Source: Quercus robur (Eukaryota > Streptophyta > Magnoliopsida > Fagales > Fagaceae). Taken from it: a stretch of DNA of 64,000 nt. The stretch spans positions 52,674,343 through 52,738,342 of the forward strand of contig NC_065538.1 in NCBI RefSeq assembly GCF_932294415.1, given 5' to 3'. The position numbers were made by a program, and so were the translations under genes. Below the pieces are notes generated by a model, which was not told where the DNA came from, did no database searches, and worked only from the letters and a program-made list of their open reading frames with translations. The stretch's first letter is position 1. Each line of letters starts with the position of its first letter. Below, piece after piece: positions 59,344-64,000 of this stretch.

Positions 59344-59650
59344 TCGACTAGAAGTCTCCATCATCATACGATCAACTATAAGTTTATGATCAACTCTAAG
59401 TTTTCTCCACTCGATAAGATCAACTAGATATGTTCATCATTCAATAGGATTGACTAGAAGTCTTTTTACATCCAATAGGGTTTACCAGAAGCCCCCATCA
59501 TCCAATAGGATCAGCTAGAAGTCTCCTACATCCAATAGGATCAACTAGAAATCCCCACCATTCAACATAATTGACTATAGATCATCTACATCCAATATGA
59601 TTGACCAAAAGTCTCTATCATCCAATAGGACTAACTAGAACTCTCCTACA
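59344..59650. repeat. Minisatellite, about 30-bp unit, roughly ten copies
   Basis: The unit is near 'gactagaagtctcc' plus 'atcatccaataggatc', with copies diverged by several bases each. It directly follows the MITE. Copies are adjacent without unique spacers, so it is not a CRISPR array. Confidence 0.85.
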
Positions 59651-59659
59651 CAGTCTACA

Positions 59660-60260
59660 TTCCATTTTTTAATATCTGTATTATATCATACTTTAGTTTC
59701 TACTTTCTAACATTTTTTATGGGCGGGTTGGGTTGGACTCGATTCTGACTCGAGACCCGAAGTTCACCTGAGATTTTGGCCTGGACCAAACTTGAAAATC
59801 CATCTAACCCGCCCAAGACTCTTCGGATGGGGTTTATTGGGTTTACGCTCAGCCTTAATCGTTGTTGTCATTGCTCACACTCACTTACATAGTAGAATCA
59901 ATGCCACTTCTTCCTACTCTCCAATACTGGTACTAACTTGCTTTCTACTTCCCAAAACAAGTCTCAGCTCCATTCCATATCTTTAGCTCTTACTTTTGGT
60001 AATATTTTTGGAAGTTTACTGGCATTTTTTTTGTTGTTGTCCTTAATCGGGTATGGTTAGGTTCACTCACATGTGTTCTCTACGCTTGAGCTATGTTAGT
60101 CTAGTCAAAGCCATGGGTCACATTGACATTGATATTGGTCTAATCCCTCTACTCGTAGTGAAATTTTCATATGCGCTCATTGCATACTGATATGTGGGCA
60201 ATTGGGAGTAGGAGATACCTTCAATAGTGGTTATTCTTTCAAACCTCTCTTTAATTTTAT
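59660..60260. other. Intergenic, nothing recognised
   Basis: A short C/G-rich patch (59720-59830) has 'gggcgggttgggttgg' and, inverted, 'ctaacccgccc' phrases and may be a small repeat. The 64-codon frame over it is not supported. Confidence 0.35.
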
Positions 60261-60261
60261 A

Positions 60262-60313
60262 TATAAATAAATATATATATATATATAACATTTTTTTTGG
60301 GGTAAAATAGAGA

Positions 60314-60358
<45 letters not shown>
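60262..60358. repeat. (AT)n microsatellites
   Basis: Two AT runs (60262-60288 and 60317-60357) are separated by a T-rich stretch. Confidence 0.92.
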
Positions 60359-60359
<1 letters not shown>

Positions 60360-60361
<2 letters not shown>

Positions 60362-61335
60362 TGGTTAAAAAAACATGCTCAAGATGCCTTTTTTTTATAT
60401 TTTACTAAGTTATAAATTTAAGTGATTAATGATTATTGAGCTGTCAATCCACATATTTTACATTGAACCATTACTATAAATGTGATGTGCGAAACATACA
60501 AGAGGTGGATACAACTGAAATATACTTGTCATCTAACACAAATAAGCAATCTTCTAAATTCAAAATAATAATAATAATAATAACCATTCTTCTCTATTTC
60601 CCCTCCAGTTCTAACATAAAAAACCACTCAACCAAATTTTCACTAGTTTGCAACCCTAAATTAAACTACCAAAAATCACTTTCTTTTCTGCTTAACCACT
60701 TAGTACTCCTGACAATTTCGCCTCCTTCCATTCTCCACCCTCATTTCTCTTTAAATTTTTACCCCAAAGAGCCAAAAAGAAGGTTACATATATACTTCAA
60801 ATAGTTGCTTTTACAACTGTATTCTTAAAATTTAAAATGGCTTGAAATGTTTTTAAAACTATTTTTTTTTAATTAAGGTTTTGTAATTATAATGATTTAT
60901 AGTGATTTATAATTTTATGGTGTTAAAAAACAAATTAAATAAAACAACCTGCTTGCTATTGCCGCCAACTAATCATTTTCACTTTCGGGTTGTTATTGCA
61001 TAATCTGGAACTATACTCCAACCCTCTCACAAAGAGGTAGAACCCAGTCACTGGTGGACCCTCAAATAATTGGAACGTAATAAGCCAAGGTATGAAAAAA
61101 TACATGTAAAACCATTCCAAAATCCAAAGTAGAAAACCAACCCTATTTATTATCTTAAACCACTCTAGCTTCGGTTCCGAACCAACCACACTCATGACCG
61201 TTGCAACCGAACCAAAATTTAAAACCCTCCACCCCCTTTACTTCATTTTGCACAAAGCACCACCAAAGCACCAACCCCTCTCTCTCGCTCTCTCTCTCCT
61301 TCTCTTTCTCTCTGTCTCTGTCTTTGAAAGCAAAG
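60360..61335. promoter_or_regulatory. Upstream region of the phosphatase gene
   Basis: Non-coding, with a (CT)n stretch at 61277-61322 directly before the start codon, common in plant leaders. The frames on both strands over this stretch (Ser-Leu or Arg-Glu repeats) are artefacts of the microsatellite. Confidence 0.5.
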
Positions 61336-61339
61336 AATA

Positions 61340-62233
61340 ATGGTGTCCAAGATCTGCAAGAGGACCCCACCAACAAAGTGCATCAAAGACTGCCGGATCC
61401 TTCCCCGGCGGCACCGCCGTAAAACCCCTGAGAATAAGAATGTAGCGGCGGCATCTGCCACGGTTTTAGCATCCATCAACAAGTCTATATTCACGTGTCA
61501 CCGCCGCCTCATCAGGCTCTTCTCCAAGTTAGCCCGCATCGGAACCCCGAATCGCCACAAGGGTTTCAAGATCCTCAAGAAAATCCCACAAGACGAATCC
61601 GATTTCGAACCCGAAACCGAAAACACAGTCCAAAGAACCCTCATTTTCGACAGCAGCAACAACAGGAAAAACAGCATTCTCCCACCGATGATCTTGCCTA
61701 AGAGAACGGTGTTTCTTGACTTAGACGAGACATTGATCCATTCCAAGGCGGACCCACCACCGGAACGTTTCGATTTCGTGGTGAGGCCGAGTATTGAGGG
61801 AGAATTCATGAATTTCTACGTGCTGAAACGGCCTGGTGTGGACCGATTATTGGCTGCATTGTCTGAGAAGTTCGAGGTAGTGGTGTTCACCGCAGGGCTT
61901 AAGGAGTATGCCTCTCTAGTCCTCGATCACCTTGACCCGGATTGCGTGATCTCTCACAGGCTCTACAGGGATTCTTGCAAGGAGGTTGATGGGAAGTTTG
62001 TGAAGGACTTGTCTGACTTGGGGAGGGATTTGAAGAGGGTGGTGATTGTGGATGATAACCCCAATGCCACCGCGCTTCAGCCCGAGAATGCAATTCCGAT
62101 TAGACCCTTTACAGATGATCTTGGTGATCGGGAGTTGGGGAGGTTGATTGAGTTCTTTGAGAGTTCTGATTGCTATGAGGATATGAGGGATGCTGTGAAG
62201 CAGTTTATGGCTAATGGAGATGAAATACTTTGA
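61340..62233 (+). CDS. CTD small-phosphatase-like protein (FCP1/SCP family)
   Basis: This is a single exon of 297 residues. The catalytic DLDET (127-131, the DxDxT motif with Asp127 as nucleophile) follows VFL. The motif FTAGLKEYA and the acidic VVIVDDNPNA (Asp238-Asp239, Mg binding) follow in correct order and spacing. This is a complete HAD-type FCP1-homology domain, as in small phosphatases acting on phosphoserines of the RNA polymerase II tail. The first 100 residues are basic (CRILPRRHRRK) and have no recognised domain. The start has A at -3 and G at +4. GC is higher than in the flanks, as expected for an active gene. The substrate of this plant subgroup is not settled. Confidence 0.9.
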   Translation: MVSKICKRTPPTKCIKDCRILPRRHRRKTPENKNVAAASATVLASINKSIFTCHRRLIRLFSKLARIGTPNRHKGFKILKKIPQDESDFEPETENTVQRTLIFDSSNNRKNSILPPMILPKRTVFLDLDETLIHSKADPPPERFDFVVRPSIEGEFMNFYVLKRPGVDRLLAALSEKFEVVVFTAGLKEYASLVLDHLDPDCVISHRLYRDSCKEVDGKFVKDLSDLGRDLKRVVIVDDNPNATALQPENAIPIRPFTDDLGDRELGRLIEFFESSDCYEDMRDAVKQFMANGDEIL

Positions 62234-62775
62234 TGGTTTGCTAGTCTTTTTAAGTAATGTTTCTCTTTTTTTTCTTTATTAATTATTTCATTTTTGAGTT
62301 TCTTTTTTTCTTGTAATGATGATATACTACTATGTGTACTATTGAACAAAGAGTTGTTCAATTTGAAATGAGAAAAGAAGCTCTAGTCATTTATTTTATG
62401 ATTAATGTACCCACTTGTATCTGTGTCTCTCACTCTCATTTGAATGTCAATTAAGGAGAGAATAATTAGATCCTTCAAAAATGTAATTTGGATTAGCACT
62501 ATTGACCCAATGATAAGGCTTCCAAGTGAGTGTGGGGCTTGCACTTATTTGACATGTAGTTTTCTTTGCAAATGACTAAGAAAGTATTTTGCCTGTTTGG
62601 TTAAAGCTTTGTGCTAAGTGCTAACTTACATGTCCCTCTATTTGACATAAATATGTTTCCAAAACATTTCACAGCTTTTTGTTTCTCTTATTCTATTTTC
62701 TTGGGCCTCAGGTTGCTGAAAAAATTGATACTTTGATTGAATCCAAGATTCCCAAACACTAGAAGGTTGTGTCGA
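62234..62775. other. 3' flank of the phosphatase gene
   Basis: Probable 3' untranslated region and intergenic DNA; no other feature is seen. Confidence 0.4.
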
Positions 62776-62778
62776 CAA

Positions 62779-63526
62779 TAATCCAGATCCTCACAAAGCC
62801 TCTGTTCCTTCTCTATAGTGAACTAGGGAGCCCATGAAAAAGAAAACTTGTTACAAGTGCAACCTGCGGAAGTACCAAACCAAGCAAACTGTTAGTTACA
62901 CTCACTCTAATTTTCAAATCTGCAACATTGCAAATAGTGGGAGAGCTCAATGTTGTATTTTCAGTGTCACCCTGCAAGGAGTGCCGTATGATTAGGTTTA
63001 TGTCTAATTGTCCATGGATTCACCAGCCAGTAGCCACATTCATTTTTCCCTGTAAGCGTATCCAATACTAGTGATCATCAGTTTATTTAGCCTCTCTCTC
63101 TCTCTCTCTCTCTCTCAAGGATTTGGCTAGTTAACTGTCAGCTGGCTTATAAGGATAGATACGAGTGAGGGCTGCATTGTGCTTTCTCTTAGTGTGGCAG
63201 ATTTCAATAAAATAAACTGATGATTACTTGTATTGGATATACTTAACAAGAAAGAATGAATGTGGCTACTGGCTGGGGAATCTGTGGACAATTAGACATA
63301 GACCTAGTCATATTAGTCAAATGGCGCTCCTTGGAGGGTGAAACTGAAAATACAACATTTTGAGCTCTCTCACTATTTGCAATGTTGCAGAATTGAAAAT
63401 TAGAGTGATAGTGTAGCCGACTATTTGCTTACTTTGGTAAGGTTGCACTTGTAACAAGTTTTCTTTTTCATGGGCTCCCTAGTTCACTAGAGAAGAAGGA
63501 ACAGAGGCTTTGCGAGGCGCTGGATT
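62779..63526. repeat. Long inverted repeat (hairpin), arms about 310 bp
   Basis: The left arm (62779-63089) and right arm (63209-63526) are inverted copies. Shared phrases include 'gaactagggagcccatgaaa', 'acttgttacaagtgcaacct', 'aatacaacatt', 'ccagtagccacattcatt' and 'atcatcagtttattt'. Mismatches and small gaps are scattered, so I estimate near 90 percent identity by eye. The loop is about 120 bp and includes a (CT)n run (63091-63116). The ends show no obvious transposon signature. A transcript would fold into a long double strand. No protein family is recognised in the arm. Confidence 0.85.
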
Positions 63527-64000
63527 GCCATGTCTCTAAGTTCCTCATGGAGACTTTTGCAACTAAAAGTTCACGAAATCAGATGCCTTTATATAACGCT
63601 CAACGTGAGTCTGCAAGAAATTTGCCCGGTAAAGGCAATGCTCTCTCAGGTGAATGCCTCCCCACCAAATTCCTGTTTCCATACTGTACTAATAAAGCTC
63701 TATACCTTCTTCCCACCAACAACCCCCCCCCCTCCCCCCCCCCCCCCCCCCCCCCCCCCCCGCGGCGGCTGATGCTGGTTGTGAAGAGTCCAAGGTGGAA
63801 TACGATTTCAAATTTCTAAAAGGAATGTGCTCTTAAGCCTCATAATGGCGAAGCTTTTCTGCTTCTCTCCACCACTTCAGAGAACCTTTCCTGAGGAACT
63901 GTTCTTACCCTATATACAGATTCAAATGAAATAAATCCTCTATGATGCAAGCCTTATCTAAAGCATAGCACAAGTGTGCTTCTGCTTTATTGTTGCTGTA
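63527..64000. other. Flank of the hairpin, with poly(C) tract
   Basis: No supported gene. A nearly pure C run (63725-63761) is followed by a GCGGCGG patch. Frames at 63530-63819 are driven by the tract (poly-Pro). The right window edge is intergenic as far as can be seen. Confidence 0.45.

Noticed and set aside
59344-59650. CRISPR-like periodic repeat
   Set aside because: Units are contiguous without unique spacers and diverged; this is a plant minisatellite.
60436-60804. 122-codon plus-strand frame
   Set aside because: AT-rich with poly-Ile from an AAT run; no domain, and upstream of a well-supported gene in ordinary promoter DNA.
61201-61422. Ser-Leu repeat frame and its minus-strand Arg-Glu counterparts
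   Set aside because: Translation of the (CT)n leader of the phosphatase gene.
63530-63819. Two overlapping frames ending in poly-Pro
   Set aside because: They depend on the C tract at 63725-63761; no recognised protein before it.
1-64000. Bacterial-type systems (operons, phage, CRISPR) or tRNA/rRNA genes
   Set aside because: Introns, repeats and protein families are all plant nuclear; no tRNA cloverleaf or rRNA sequence was recognised beyond decayed SINE heads.

Overview
This is nuclear DNA of a flowering plant, most likely a woody eudicot. It is AT-rich and intron-bearing, full of A/T tracts, non-autonomous transposons and broken gene copies. The protein families (an LRR-XII receptor kinase, an OVATE protein, MCTP, ABCA1, PPR and TOPLESS relatives) are all plant types. 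An assignment to the Fagaceae is only an impression from the repeat flavour.

Four genes look intact. (1) 14857-19513 (+) is a two-exon LRR receptor kinase of the non-RD, pattern-recognition type. (2) 41134-44567 (-) is a four-exon secreted protein of 512 residues, belonging to a plant family of unknown function; all splice junctions can be placed. (3) 54275-55609 (+) is an OVATE family repressor close to OFP5. (4) 61340-62233 (+) is a CTD-phosphatase-like (FCP1/SCP, DxDxT) enzyme. A fifth, cryptic locus at 13649-14440 (-) is an array of four short, symmetric, tandemly duplicated exons that splice in frame and carry DLNE motifs. It may be an undescribed small gene or a fragment of one.

Layout. 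0-5 kb: a Tourist-like MITE, a degenerate repeat array and a NUP98-like fragment. 6-10 kb: a duplicated 5' region, then a cyclin-L first exon beside a TOPLESS-related exon. 11-14.4 kb: tandem duplications, a LINE tail and the exon array. 14.8-19.5 kb: the receptor kinase. 19.7-25 kb: a tandem duplication, a dispersed repeat, a Copia-like end and ABCA1 pseudoexons. 26.8-32.3 kb: Helitrons, one apparently inserted exactly at the 5' edge of another. 32.9-36.1 kb: a triplicated MCTP fragment running into a CACTA-type transposon end. 36.6-37.5 kb: a circularly permuted PPR pseudogene. 41-44.6 kb: the secreted-protein gene. 45.4-52.3 kb: foldback elements, an LTR-like stretch and SINE-like copies. 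54-62 kb: the OVATE and phosphatase genes with a PPR pseudogene between them. 62.8-63.5 kb: a long inverted repeat able to form an RNA hairpin.

The intact genes are not an operon or a pathway; they are unrelated neighbours separated by repeats. The theme of the window is gene fragmentation: seven host gene families are present only as pieces, several next to transposon termini or in rearranged order. All calls rest on reading the sequence and remembered family motifs; no search was run.
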